A stretch of 47,752 bases of DNA, from positions 139,597 through 187,348 of the forward strand of contig JALRLV010000001.1 in NCBI GenBank assembly GCA_023268715.1, written 5' to 3'. This DNA is from Candidatus Thalassarchaeaceae archaeon (GTDB lineage Archaea; Thermoplasmatota; Poseidoniia; Poseidoniales; Thalassarchaeaceae). The translations under genes and the position numbers were made by a program. This document shows, piece after piece, positions 1 through 8,330 of the stretch; within the stretch, counting starts at the first letter, position 1, and the number at the start of each line of letters is the position of its first letter. Below the pieces are notes generated by a model. It was given only the letters and a program-made list of their open reading frames with translations. It made no database searches and was not told where the DNA came from.

Positions 1-790
1 TCGATCTCGCTTTTTTCAAGTCTTTTTCACTAGCCAAATCCACCTTATTGAGAACGACAACTGCTTCTGAGTAGATTCTATTTCCGGCAAGAGTGTCAAC
101 TATGTGGTCATCAGTGACGTCAGTTCGAAGTGTTACATTTGCTGATACCATTCCAAAGCTTCGAATAATCGATTGAATTTCTTCATCAGAAAGGTTAGTT
201 TGTTCCAGTGTTGATCTTACTACGATACCTCCTCGGTCTGTTCTGGTGATGAAAACTTGGGGCTTAGCTTCATTCAGCCTCATTCCTGATTTCCATAATT
301 CCATATCTAAAATATCGAAATGAGAATCTTGGAATGGGTCAACAACATACAGGACCATGTCGCAACTTCGGATTACGTTGAGAATTTCTCTACCTCTTCC
401 TTTTCCTTCCGCTGCTCCTTTAATTAAACCTGGAAGGTCAAGAATTTGGATAGTAGCACCTCTGTGATGAAGTACTCCTGGTATGCAAGTTAGCGTTGTG
501 AATGCAAAATTCCCAGTCTCAGATTCAACATCGGTTAACTGAGATATCAGACTTGATTTTCCGACACTTGGAAAACCAACCAAAGCAACCGAAGCATCTC
601 CCGATTTCTTGACTTCGAATCCAGGCCCTCCGCCACTTGATTTTGCATGAGCCTGTGCCTTCTCTTTTCTTTCCCTAAGGGCGGCAATCTTTGCCTTCAA
701 TTTCCCAATATGTCCCTGGGTGGCTTTGTTGTATTTTGTTTTGGAAATCTCTTCCTCGAGGGACTTGATTTGCTCATCAATAGTTGCCAA
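1..790 (-). CDS. DRG-family (Obg-like) GTPase, 3' end cut by the window edge
   Basis: This is a translation-associated GTPase of the DRG (developmentally regulated GTP-binding) branch of the Obg superfamily. The reverse-strand reading begins ATIDEQIKSLEEEI and runs open to the window edge. An N-terminal coiled basic segment typical of DRG proteins (KYNKATQGHIGKLKAKIAAL) is followed by G1 (GFPSVGKSS), a G2-like FAFTTLTCIPG, G3 (DLPG) and G4 (NKVD, near position 40). The C-terminal TGS domain of the family should lie beyond base 1. I chose the TTG at 790 because GGAG sits 8 nt upstream; an in-frame GTG at 799 is the alternative. The family binds GTP and acts at ribosomes in archaea and eukaryotes. 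It is divergent from the next gene, with about 140 bases of upstream region between them. Confidence 0.93.
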   Translation of the reverse strand, partial: MATIDEQIKSLEEEISKTKYNKATQGHIGKLKAKIAALRERKEKAQAHAKSSGGGPGFEVKKSGDASVALVGFPSVGKSSLISQLTDVESETGNFAFTTLTCIPGVLHHRGATIQILDLPGLIKGAAEGKGRGREILNVIRSCDMVLYVVDPFQDSHFDILDMELWKSGMRLNEAKPQVFITRTDRGGIVVRSTLEQTNLSDEEIQSIIRSFGMVSANVTLRTDVTDDHIVDTLAGNRIYSEAVVVLNKVDLASEKDLKKARS

Positions 791-928
791 GACGAACACT
801 CCTACCCTCGTAGTGGGCGTTTCTATGCGCTAGCGCTGAGTTCTTCAATTCGATGTAAAGATTAGCAGTAAATGGTGTGATGCGAGGATTGATGATGGGC
901 GACGCACAGGGATGGTTGAGGGGAGCGA

Positions 929-1561
929 ATGGTTGATGTGATTCTTCGATTAATTGACTCCAATGCTCTAAAGCGATTACACTCAATGAGTATAGAGCAA
1001 CTAGTACTGGCATTTGAGAGCGGACGGCTTGGTGATGAGAGGCCAGCGGGAGATCCTCGCTTTCACCGGAGTTTTTCGGTTGACATCGAAGGTGATTTTT
1101 TGGAATGGGCGGACAAATCTAACGGCCAACTAGACGCAGCAGCATCTTTGATTCTTTGCGATTGGTCCAGTGTTGCTGAATGGCGATGCTGGGATGGTAG
1201 ATTATTCCTCTACGTTGAACCAATTCTCGGGGAGAGTTTTGATGACGCAGACGAATTCCTAAATGCAGATATTTGGACCAGACTAACCACTGAGTTATCT
1301 ACCAAAGATAGGCAATCATACTCCGAGTCAGTAATCTTAGATTGGATGCAAAGGAGAGAACAACTTGGAGACACATTGAACCCTGACGAAGACCCCCGTA
1401 TTCTACCCACAATGGAATCTCACAAGTCGTTGACAGAGAGCCTATTCGATTTCATTGAGTTGTCTCAAGAAGGAAGTCTGAATTTGTTAATCGGACGAGA
1501 ATATTTGGAACCAGAAGAATGGATATTAAATGGGGAAAGATTGCTGGAGGCTCTAACATGA
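929..1561 (+). CDS. Unrecognised acidic protein, 210 aa
   Basis: I do not recognise a family. The product is soluble-looking, acidic and rich in Asp, Glu, Ser and Leu, with no signal peptide, membrane segment or cysteine motif (only two scattered cysteines). Its middle part (FLEWADKSNGQLDAAASLIL) and C-terminus look helical. The ATG at 929 follows a GGGAG ribosome binding site at good spacing. Its stop overlaps the start of the NMN adenylyltransferase gene by four bases (ATGA), so the two are probably translationally coupled. That suggests a role near NAD metabolism or simple co-expression; nothing in the sequence shows a specific activity. Confidence 0.75.
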   Translation: MVDVILRLIDSNALKRLHSMSIEQLVLAFESGRLGDERPAGDPRFHRSFSVDIEGDFLEWADKSNGQLDAAASLILCDWSSVAEWRCWDGRLFLYVEPILGESFDDADEFLNADIWTRLTTELSTKDRQSYSESVILDWMQRREQLGDTLNPDEDPRILPTMESHKSLTESLFDFIELSQEGSLNLLIGREYLEPEEWILNGERLLEALT

Positions 1562-2172
1562 CAGATTTGCCTATGAAACCTAATCCTCCTCCAATAGCGC
1601 CCGATTCAGGGGTTGTTGTACTAGGTAGATTTCAGCCATTTCATCTCGGTCATGAGTATATGCTAGAATCAGCATCGAAGTGGAGAAATGAAAACAACCC
1701 AAATGCAGCTCTAATCATAGCTATCGGTTCTTCTAATCGACCTCAAAATTTGCAAAACCCTTGGACGCATGAAGAAAGAAGTCAGATGATTGAAACTTGG
1801 AGTAAATCAGCCCATATTGTAAATTTTCAGATTTGTTCAATTCCAGACATTGAAGACCCACCAAATTGGGTTACTCATGCTAGCCAATATCACGGTCAAG
1901 CGGGTGTATTGGTGACTACTGACATGGGGACTGCAGAGTTGTATACAGCATCTGGATGGGATGTGATACTACTTCCATTAGAACAGCGCGACCGCTTCGA
2001 GGGATGGAGAGTCAGGGAAACGGCGAGAATGCTCAGCACTATCGGCGATCAAGATGCAATTCGAGAAGTCCTTGGGACATTAATTCCCATGCCGGTTCTA
2101 GACCATCTTATCGAAACCAATGGTTTGCATCGACTAGCCTTCATGGGGGAAGGTGGCGAGCCAGTTGGTTGA
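1558..2172 (+). CDS. nadM: Nicotinamide-nucleotide adenylyltransferase (archaeal type)
   Basis: The enzyme joins NMN and ATP to give NAD+ and pyrophosphate, the last step of NAD synthesis. The nucleotidyltransferase signature GRFQPFHLGH lies about 25 residues in, and the second motif (IAIGSSNRPQNLQNPWTHEE, corresponding to the family's G-S-x...NPF-T-x-x-ER segment) follows. At 204 aa it is slightly longer than typical archaeal NadM (about 170-180 aa); the excess is a Pro-rich N-terminus and a C-terminal tail. I chose the ATG at 1558 because it overlaps the upstream stop as ATGA and has GGAGG 8 nt upstream; an in-frame ATG at 1519 would bury it in the upstream gene. The family call is secure; the preference for NMN over other substrates is inferred from the family. 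Confidence 0.9.
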   Translation: MTDLPMKPNPPPIAPDSGVVVLGRFQPFHLGHEYMLESASKWRNENNPNAALIIAIGSSNRPQNLQNPWTHEERSQMIETWSKSAHIVNFQICSIPDIEDPPNWVTHASQYHGQAGVLVTTDMGTAELYTASGWDVILLPLEQRDRFEGWRVRETARMLSTIGDQDAIREVLGTLIPMPVLDHLIETNGLHRLAFMGEGGEPVG

Positions 2173-2178
2173 TTAGAA

Positions 2179-3447
2179 TTAACAATCCTGGCAAAGCACA
2201 TTTTCGATTGGTTCTTCATTTATCCATGATGTGAACCAATCAGCAAAAATTACTCCATTTACCTCTAGGGAGTAAAATCGACTATCTAACAAAATAGTGT
2301 GACCGTTTCCTGGGGCCATGTATAGATATTGATCGACTCCATATTCAGAGGTCTTATTCATCGAATACATTATTTTGTCCTTGTATGGAATGCTCATATC
2401 ATTACCAAGTAAAGCGCTAAACATTCGCATTGTCTCATCGTTTGAATCTGAGAATCTAGCAAATCTGATGTCATTGTTGACATCATGACTGGCGATTGCT
2501 AGGTCGCCGGAGTCCATTTGATTGAAATTTAGATTTGAGGACATTGGGAAGTCTAAAACAGTCTCCTGTAAATTCCAAATTTCATAGAAATCATAGGTGT
2601 CATTGGTGTATAATCCACCACTGCCATCGTTGAATACCATAATCTTAGCATTCGGATAATCGATTGAAGTTTGTGCCCCATAAAATGATGCAGGGATTGA
2701 ACCAGCACTAGAACCAGTTACTAGGATAGTTTCCGCATTTGGATAGTTTTCCAACATGTGAGAATAAGCAAATTGGGCATTTGCGTGACCATGGTGGCTG
2801 ACATTGTTATCGGAGTAGATCCCCTGACTATACCCTAGGTGGACATCTCCAGTGCAATATGGTACATAAATCCAAGACCAATCCGCTATAGGGTTTGCAG
2901 AGTTTCTGAAATTACCAATACCATAATCATTGGAATGGAATATGGAAGCGATGTTCGGGTCATCGTCATGCACATTAGTCTTGTATGTGCCACCGGGATT
3001 TTTGCAACTGTGGTCTTCCCAGCAAGCACCTCCGCCTTGGAAGTAAAGAATCACCTTCTCCGGGTCGGCATCTCTGGTCCAGAATGTCCATTCCGAACCA
3101 TCTGAACATTCACAATCTTCGCCACCCGGTCTTTCTACCCAATTGACTCCATATTGAGATTCCCAAGGTATCAAACAAGACCCATCCTCATCCGTGGCGT
3201 TTTCATCATAATTATCTGCTAAAGAGTCTGTACATCCTACAATTTCATTGATATCGAAAATTCCATCTCCATCTGAGTCGGCATATTCACAAGAGTCATC
3301 TTCAACGTCTGCATTGATGTCGAAATTAGTTGCTAACTCATCCATACAACCTTCTACCGGCTTAGGTTCAGACTCTGCTGTGCATCCAGATAACAGCAAT
3401 GAAATTACGATTAATCCAATGCTGATTTTTTCCATTCTAAGATTCAC
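2179..3447 (-). CDS. Secreted lipoprotein, pectinacetylesterase/Notum-like hydrolase
   Basis: A lipoprotein signal peptide (hydrophobic stretch ending LLLSGC, Cys22) is followed by two GC...DDSC/EDGSC modules (residues about 33-53 and 71-91). Between them lies an EF-hand-like loop, DSDGDGIFDINE (57-68). The hydrolase domain has the family hallmark YFQGGGACW (135-143), the nucleophile elbow GSSAGS (Ser247) and GNGH with His383; Asp274 in NDGSGG is a plausible acid. The family removes acetyl or acyl esters (pectin acetylesterase in plants, palmitoleoyl-deacylase Notum in animals), so a surface-anchored polysaccharide deacetylase is the likely role. The true substrate is unknown. The GTG at 3447 fits a leaderless transcript from the TATA box at 3471-3478; an ATG at 3435 is the alternative. 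It converges on nadM with a 6-base gap. Confidence 0.85.
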   Translation of the reverse strand: MNLRMEKISIGLIVISLLLSGCTAESEPKPVEGCMDELATNFDINADVEDDSCEYADSDGDGIFDINEIVGCTDSLADNYDENATDEDGSCLIPWESQYGVNWVERPGGEDCECSDGSEWTFWTRDADPEKVILYFQGGGACWEDHSCKNPGGTYKTNVHDDDPNIASIFHSNDYGIGNFRNSANPIADWSWIYVPYCTGDVHLGYSQGIYSDNNVSHHGHANAQFAYSHMLENYPNAETILVTGSSAGSIPASFYGAQTSIDYPNAKIMVFNDGSGGLYTNDTYDFYEIWNLQETVLDFPMSSNLNFNQMDSGDLAIASHDVNNDIRFARFSDSNDETMRMFSALLGNDMSIPYKDKIMYSMNKTSEYGVDQYLYMAPGNGHTILLDSRFYSLEVNGVIFADWFTSWINEEPIENVLCQDC

Positions 3448-3470
3448 GCTTTAATTCCAAAAGCATTGCC

Positions 3471-3478
3471 GATATAAA
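3471..3478 (-). promoter_or_regulatory. Probable archaeal TATA box of the pectinacetylesterase-like gene
   Basis: TTTATATC on the minus strand is centred about 27 bases upstream of the GTG at 3447, the usual TATA-to-start distance in archaea. This would place transcription initiation at or next to the start codon, giving a leaderless mRNA, and no ribosome binding site is visible there. Seen by eye only. Confidence 0.45.
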
Positions 3479-3516
3479 TTAGTGTGATTAAGCACACCTA
3501 GTGATTTACGATTTAC

Positions 3517-4074
3517 CTATTCGCTGGTAACAATCACTTTTGCAGGTCTTAGTACTCTATCATGTAACAAATAACCAGATTCTAGTTCTTCCAAAACAAG
3601 ACCCGATTCCTGTCCTTCTTTTACAGGAACAGTCGCAATTGCCTCCATTTGAGTAGGGTCAAATATCTGGCCGGTGGTCTTCAGAATAGTAATGCCTTCA
3701 GATTCAAGAGCATTTTTGAGAGAGTTAAGAGTCATCTCTACACCATCTGAAATAGCCTGATTTTCACCATTTTGATTGGTTAATGCCTTCTCCAAAGCAT
3801 CTATTGCAGGAATAATTCTAGATGCCAAACCGGCGGCCCCGAATTTTATTGCTTCAGTCCGATCTCTCTGCCCCCTTTGGCGAGCATTTGCGGTCTCGGC
3901 CTTAGCGTATTGCAATTCGTTCTGGAGTTCTTCGATCTTCGCTTCAAGTGCAGCCGTCTCATCCTCAGGTTCTTCCGACTGTTCCTCAGCCTCCGACTCC
4001 TCATCTGGCATGGCCACTCGGTTCACAGCGACGTTCAAGAATCCAATGGTTGTCAATGATGCGACAATCTTCAT
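3517..4074 (-). CDS. grpE: GrpE, nucleotide exchange factor of DnaK (Hsp70)
   Basis: GrpE releases ADP from DnaK in the cytoplasmic Hsp70 cycle. The acidic N-terminus (PDEESEAEEQSEEPEDE) is followed by a long coiled coil (ALEAKIEELQNELQYAKAE), the family region around ARQRGQRDR, a helical IIPAIDALEKAL stretch, and a C-terminal beta domain (FDPTQMEAIATVP, GYLLHDRVLRPAKVIV). The upstream ATG at 4074 overlaps the ABCE1 stop as ATGA, which is why I extend to it. The first 21 residues are un-GrpE-like, and the ATG at 4011 (164 aa) gives a more natural N-terminus. No dnaK or dnaJ is nearby. In archaea this system is generally regarded as acquired from bacteria. Family call firm, start uncertain. 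Confidence 0.88.
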   Translation of the reverse strand: MKIVASLTTIGFLNVAVNRVAMPDEESEAEEQSEEPEDETAALEAKIEELQNELQYAKAETANARQRGQRDRTEAIKFGAAGLASRIIPAIDALEKALTNQNGENQAISDGVEMTLNSLKNALESEGITILKTTGQIFDPTQMEAIATVPVKEGQESGLVLEELESGYLLHDRVLRPAKVIVTSE

Positions 4075-5849
4075 TCAAGGTAGAAATATTCACCGCTGAC
4101 TTTCTGCTCTCGGTCCTTTCTACTCCCTGGCTTGTTTATCCTTGGTCTGAAAGACTCATGGTCTCTCCTGAAGGTTACATCGACATCACTGAGGAAGCTA
4201 TTCATTCCTTTTCTCAAAGACATCGGACCCTGTGCGTTACCATACGAGCCACCCTTTCCATCGAAAACTAACAAGGAATCAGAAACGATGTCGATGAAAT
4301 AGATATCGTGGTCAATTACCATTGCGGCTTTCTCATTGCTTTCCATTGTTCTTCGAATCGCCTTTGCTGCTTCCATTCTAGCGTTCGCATCTAGATGGGC
4401 ACTTGGTTCATCGAGCAAGTATAGGTCTGCTTCCTTCCCCAAGCAAATAGCAATACTAACTGCTTGTAATTCTCCGCCAGAGAGCTTTTTTGCCCTCAAT
4501 TCTAGTAATTGGTCGACCTGTAATGGGCGAATAACTTGGGTATTGAATTCACCACTTCTCCATTTTCCACCTAGTTCAGTATCTAGCCAATCTTGTACTG
4601 TTCCCTCAAAATCTGTACTGACGTGTTGCGGTTTGTAAGATATCTCAGCATCCATTGTGCACCATCCTTGATCTGGTTCTATTTCACCAGCAATCATTCT
4701 GACCATTGTTGTCTTTCCTGTTGCATTGGGACCAACAACACCTACTACCTCAGCGCTGCGAACTTGACCTTCACCAGTTTTCAGTTTGAAGTCACCCAGA
4801 GTCTTCTCCATATCACCCCAAGACAGAATTGTCTGACCTACTTCTTCACCCCTCACTCTGCCACGTAAGAATTGGATAGGTTTGTCTCGAATTCTAACAT
4901 TTTCTTCAGGAAGAAAGCCGTCAAGATAGGCATTGATTGCGGTTCTAGTCGACCTTGCTGGGGTAAAGATACCAAACGCGGCTCTTTCTCCATACACTAC
5001 GTGTAGAAGGTCACAAAGCACGTCTAGAATAGCTAGGTCGTGCTCGACAACGAGAATTCTCTTTCCACGCTCAACCATGTCCTGAATTATTCTAACCACT
5101 CTCATTCTTTCGTGAATATCTAGGTAAGACGAGGGTTCATCGAAGAAGTAAACATCAGCCTCCTTGAGTAATGTAGCTGCCATAGCAACTCTCTGTAATT
5201 CTCCACCAGATAATTGGCCTAGAGTCCTATCTAGAATATGGTCGATTGCTAACAACTCTGCATAATGATCTAGTTCTCCTCTATCGTCAACTCTCGCAAG
5301 TAATTCCATAGCCTTTCCATCGAAAATTTTCGGTAACTTATCGATGTACTGAGGCTTAACTGCAATCTTTACCCCTTCTTCGGCAACCATGCTTAGATAG
5401 TCTCTTAATTCTCCTCTTGGGAATGATTCGATTATTTCATGCCAATCTCGAGAATCAATAGTCCAATCGCCAAGATTCGGACGAAGAGAACCAGATAGCA
5501 AATTTATCGCAGTAGATTTACCCATTCCATTCGGCCCTAGGATACCGACTACCTGCTCCTCACGAGGAGCAGGTAAACGGAACAATCGGAATCCATTCTC
5601 ACCATATCGATGGGTCATTTCACCATCTAATTCTTCAGGTAGATTCGTGATGATTAAAGCATCAAAGGGACACTTGTTTACACAAATTCCACAGCCGATA
5701 CAAAGAGGTTCGGAAACTAATGGTTTACCGCTTGAATCGTCTAGAACGATACATTCGATTCCATTACGAACCGGCGGGCAAAAAGCCCAACATTCTGCAT
5801 TACATTTCTTTGGCTGGCAACGGTCCTCAAGTAACACTGCCACCCGCAT
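4071..5849 (-). CDS. ABCE1/RLI ribosome-recycling ATPase
   Basis: ABCE1 splits post-termination ribosomes into subunits. The N-terminal iron-sulfur domain has the family cysteine series (Cys11, 16, 20, 24, then the ferredoxin motif CIGCGICVNKCP at 50-61). Two ABC domains follow: the first with GPNGMGKST, LSGGELQRVA and FFDEPSSYLD; the second with GPNATGKTT, LSGGELQAVS and LLDEPSAHLD. The length, 592 aa, is normal for the family. The ATG at 5849 has GGAGAG 8 nt upstream. It lies 70 bases downstream of the phytoene/squalene synthase-like gene and overlaps grpE by four bases, so it may belong to a long minus-strand operon. A perfect 12-bp inverted repeat (5550-5575) lies inside the reading frame. 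Confidence 0.97.
   Translation of the reverse strand: MRVAVLLEDRCQPKKCNAECWAFCPPVRNGIECIVLDDSSGKPLVSEPLCIGCGICVNKCPFDALIITNLPEELDGEMTHRYGENGFRLFRLPAPREEQVVGILGPNGMGKSTAINLLSGSLRPNLGDWTIDSRDWHEIIESFPRGELRDYLSMVAEEGVKIAVKPQYIDKLPKIFDGKAMELLARVDDRGELDHYAELLAIDHILDRTLGQLSGGELQRVAMAATLLKEADVYFFDEPSSYLDIHERMRVVRIIQDMVERGKRILVVEHDLAILDVLCDLLHVVYGERAAFGIFTPARSTRTAINAYLDGFLPEENVRIRDKPIQFLRGRVRGEEVGQTILSWGDMEKTLGDFKLKTGEGQVRSAEVVGVVGPNATGKTTMVRMIAGEIEPDQGWCTMDAEISYKPQHVSTDFEGTVQDWLDTELGGKWRSGEFNTQVIRPLQVDQLLELRAKKLSGGELQAVSIAICLGKEADLYLLDEPSAHLDANARMEAAKAIRRTMESNEKAAMVIDHDIYFIDIVSDSLLVFDGKGGSYGNAQGPMSLRKGMNSFLSDVDVTFRRDHESFRPRINKPGSRKDREQKVSGEYFYLE
5550..5575. repeat. Perfect 12-bp inverted repeat inside the ABCE1 gene
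   Basis: TACCTGCTCCTC and its exact reverse complement are separated by only two bases (AC). In the gene's reading frame it encodes the segment around LPAPREEQVVG just before the first Walker A motif. A hairpin of this strength within a coding region is unusual; it could be an mRNA structure or chance built from repeated Arg/Glu codons. Confidence 0.6.
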
Positions 5850-5919
5850 GAATATCTCTCCGAATTGCTATGCTCGATAATCTTCCCTTTTATCTTAGCC
5901 TTTCAAAGCCACTTCTTGT

Positions 5920-7170
5920 TCAGAGAGCAAGGAAACGGTATCTACCGTATACGTATGCGGCCAGAGAGATTTTCTCGGCCTTTGATAATTGCACTCGTTC
6001 TGTGAACACATCACCATCCTTCTTGTCGATTTTCTTCAAGATGGATTCGTAAAACGCCATCATGGCTGCTGGAGAATATCGAGACTGTCTATCTAATAAC
6101 GGAAGTAGTTTGAATGCCTTATCTCGGTAAGTTTCAGCCCTTTCTATGTATTCTTGAACGAATGGCTTCCAACCTGGGTGATTAAGCAATTCTGCACCAC
6201 TCTTTACATCCGATTCACTGATACCATATCTACGCAAATCTTCCATTGGTAGGTAAATTCGGTCTCGTTCTGCATCTTCTGCAACATCTCGAATAATATT
6301 TGTTAATTGCATGAAAATTCCCCAGGCTTCAGAAAATTCCCTAGCTTCCAATTCTGAATATCCGTAAATTTCGATACAAACTAAACCTACTGTAGATGCT
6401 ACTCGGTAACAATACGAATAGAGGTCCTCGAAAGTCTCGTAGCGATTGCGATGGAAGTCGTCTTCCATTCCACTAATCATATCGTCGAGTAATTGACGTG
6501 GTATATTGTAACGGCGAATGGTATCTTTCAGTGCAATAAAAATTGGATCCGTTGAGGTGACCTGACCGTAAGCACTGGATAATTTCTTTCTGTAGTAAAA
6601 TAATTGTGACATTCTGTCATCGTAGTGGTCTCTGGCAACTACGGGGCTACTTCCCGATAATCTCTCGATATGTGCCCTATATTCCACTGACTCTGGGTTG
6701 TCGGAGGAACCTCCTGGGAATGAATCGACATAGTCTCCATCTGCTATATCGTCTGCCCTTCGACAGAATGCATAGTATGCGCAAATGGCTTGCCGTGCCT
6801 CATTTGGCAGGTATTTAAACGAGTGATAGAAGTTACCAGCCTCTATACGCGTTAATTCTTCACAGTATTCGTAAGCAGTTTCAATCATGTATTTTGGAAC
6901 GTCTGATTCGGACCAAATGGCAGCATCAATGTGCCCGAATGGATTCAGTAATTCCCCTCGGGCCCCAAGAACACCCATGAATCGAGCACCTTCTCGGATT
7001 GTTTCCAGCGCTGTAATCGAAATTGCTCGAGCCGCTTCTCGGGTTATGCTTACTGTTGATCTTACGCCCTCAATCCCTGGGTTTTCTATATCGGCCTCGA
7101 CGATTGAAATGCTACGCTTAGCATCGTACCGTAAATCGCCTACGGAATCGTTGCTCGTGCCTTGAGACAT
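5920..7170 (-). CDS. Phytoene/squalene synthase family protein (HpnD/CrtB-like) with long N-terminal extension
   Basis: This is a head-to-head prenyl transferase that would join two prenyl diphosphates to a presqualene- or prephytoene-type product. The catalytic domain starts near residue 112 (NFYHSFKYLP, FCRRADDIAD) with the first Asp-rich motif DDIAD at 140-144 and the second, DVAED, at 295-299, followed by RDRIYLP. HpnD and CrtB proteins are usually 280-310 aa; the extra 105 or so N-terminal residues are soluble and unrecognised. No ribosome binding site decides the start, so an internal ATG is possible. It lies 86 bases after a paralogue and in the same direction as an HpnE-like oxidoreductase, so squalene synthesis by an HpnCDE-like route is a good inference; phytoene synthesis is the alternative. 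Confidence 0.85.
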   Translation of the reverse strand: MSQGTSNDSVGDLRYDAKRSISIVEADIENPGIEGVRSTVSITREAARAISITALETIREGARFMGVLGARGELLNPFGHIDAAIWSESDVPKYMIETAYEYCEELTRIEAGNFYHSFKYLPNEARQAICAYYAFCRRADDIADGDYVDSFPGGSSDNPESVEYRAHIERLSGSSPVVARDHYDDRMSQLFYYRKKLSSAYGQVTSTDPIFIALKDTIRRYNIPRQLLDDMISGMEDDFHRNRYETFEDLYSYCYRVASTVGLVCIEIYGYSELEAREFSEAWGIFMQLTNIIRDVAEDAERDRIYLPMEDLRRYGISESDVKSGAELLNHPGWKPFVQEYIERAETYRDKAFKLLPLLDRQSRYSPAAMMAFYESILKKIDKKDGDVFTERVQLSKAEKISLAAYVYGRYRFLAL

Positions 7171-7256
7171 GGTAGCGCCGAACGTAAGCCCTCATCATTC
7201 GCTCTTGAACCTCACCCTCGCGCGCATGCGGGCCGCTTCAGCGACCTGTGAAGTTT

Positions 7257-8276
7257 TCAGATTCCGTTTTTCGCTTGATTGGAAGCCTTGCTAAGGATTC
7301 TATTCTCAATTGCCTTGGACCTAGTAGAAATAACGCAAGATAATGCTATCTTACGGATTTTTGCTCTTTTTACCTTAATTCTATCAGCGGCATTTAGGAC
7401 GTTGCCATTTCGAAGTAGTGCGATGGTCTCTAAGCCAATAACAACAGGAAGCAAACAAGCCATGCGAAGACTACGATACTTTCTTGGAATCATTCGAATG
7501 TAATTTATTGCTGAATCATAATGATCACAGGTTAAGTCAAGATAGGAATCGTATAGAGGTCTGAATTTATCGATTGAATCAGGGTTGTTTAAATCTTGAT
7601 GATTAAGTCCAATTTCGAGCAATCTATCACTTGGAATATAACATCGTCCTAACGCTAAATCAGCAGGAATATCTCTTAGAATATTCGTCATTTGTAGCGC
7701 TTTACCAAAGCGAATACCTAGTGTATCGAAAGTTTGGGTGTCCTTGATATCTCCGGATAATTCATTTTGCAGGGTGATCGCGGTCCAAAATTCACCAACA
7801 CTTCCAGCAACCTTGTATGCATAATCATCCAATTGGGCATCGTTTTCCAAGCAGGTTAGTTCTGATCCAAGGGCGCCAAAACGAACCAAATCAAGTCGTT
7901 GTCCGGAGATAATCACATCGAGACAATGTTGCATTAATCGAGAATCTTTAATGTCCATTTTTCGATATGCACTTACTACAGATTCTAGGTTTTCAAGAAG
8001 TCTTTTTTCATCTGCATCCTCTTGTAGCAGGGCAATATTGGATAAATCTATTTTTTCGTCATTTAGCAAGTGATTTTGATATCCATCGAGAGCTTCTATC
8101 AAGGCTTCAACATCTTCGGTTTTTGAATCTGCAATTGTGTCTGCTAAGCGGGCTAAGAGATACAGTAGTCCTACTTGATCCCTGACACTATTAGGTAGGC
8201 TTGTTAGGGTCAAATGAAACGAGCGAGAAGTCGCCTTGAGCAAACCATCGATGTGCTCATCAATAATCTCAGCCAT
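7257..8276 (-). CDS. Second squalene/phytoene synthase family protein
   Basis: A 339-aa head-to-head isoprenoid synthase homologue. It begins with the SRSFHLTLTSLP segment seen in squalene-synthase-like proteins, has the first Asp motif DTIAD (46-50), GQRLDL near 126, and the second Asp motif DIPAD (202-206) followed by GRCYIP. It has no obvious membrane anchor, unlike eukaryotic squalene synthase. The ATG at 8276 follows GAGGTGAT at good spacing. It sits between the HpnE-like and HpnD-like genes. In bacteria with HpnCDE, HpnD makes presqualene diphosphate, HpnC turns it into hydroxysqualene and HpnE reduces that to squalene. This protein holds the HpnC position but resembles one-enzyme bacterial squalene synthases as much, so its exact step is uncertain. 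Confidence 0.85.
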   Translation of the reverse strand: MAEIIDEHIDGLLKATSRSFHLTLTSLPNSVRDQVGLLYLLARLADTIADSKTEDVEALIEALDGYQNHLLNDEKIDLSNIALLQEDADEKRLLENLESVVSAYRKMDIKDSRLMQHCLDVIISGQRLDLVRFGALGSELTCLENDAQLDDYAYKVAGSVGEFWTAITLQNELSGDIKDTQTFDTLGIRFGKALQMTNILRDIPADLALGRCYIPSDRLLEIGLNHQDLNNPDSIDKFRPLYDSYLDLTCDHYDSAINYIRMIPRKYRSLRMACLLPVVIGLETIALLRNGNVLNAADRIKVKRAKIRKIALSCVISTRSKAIENRILSKASNQAKNGI

Positions 8277-8330
8277 CTTATTATCACCTCGCCCAGAATC
8301 GCTTATGTGTTGATTGCTTCGTTGCTTACT

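Noticed and set aside
7221-7230. CGCGCATGCG shared with 43011-43020 as a regulon site
   Set aside because: A 10-base, partly palindromic GC word occurring twice in 47 kb is not enough to call a site; mentioned only with the thermosome upstream region.
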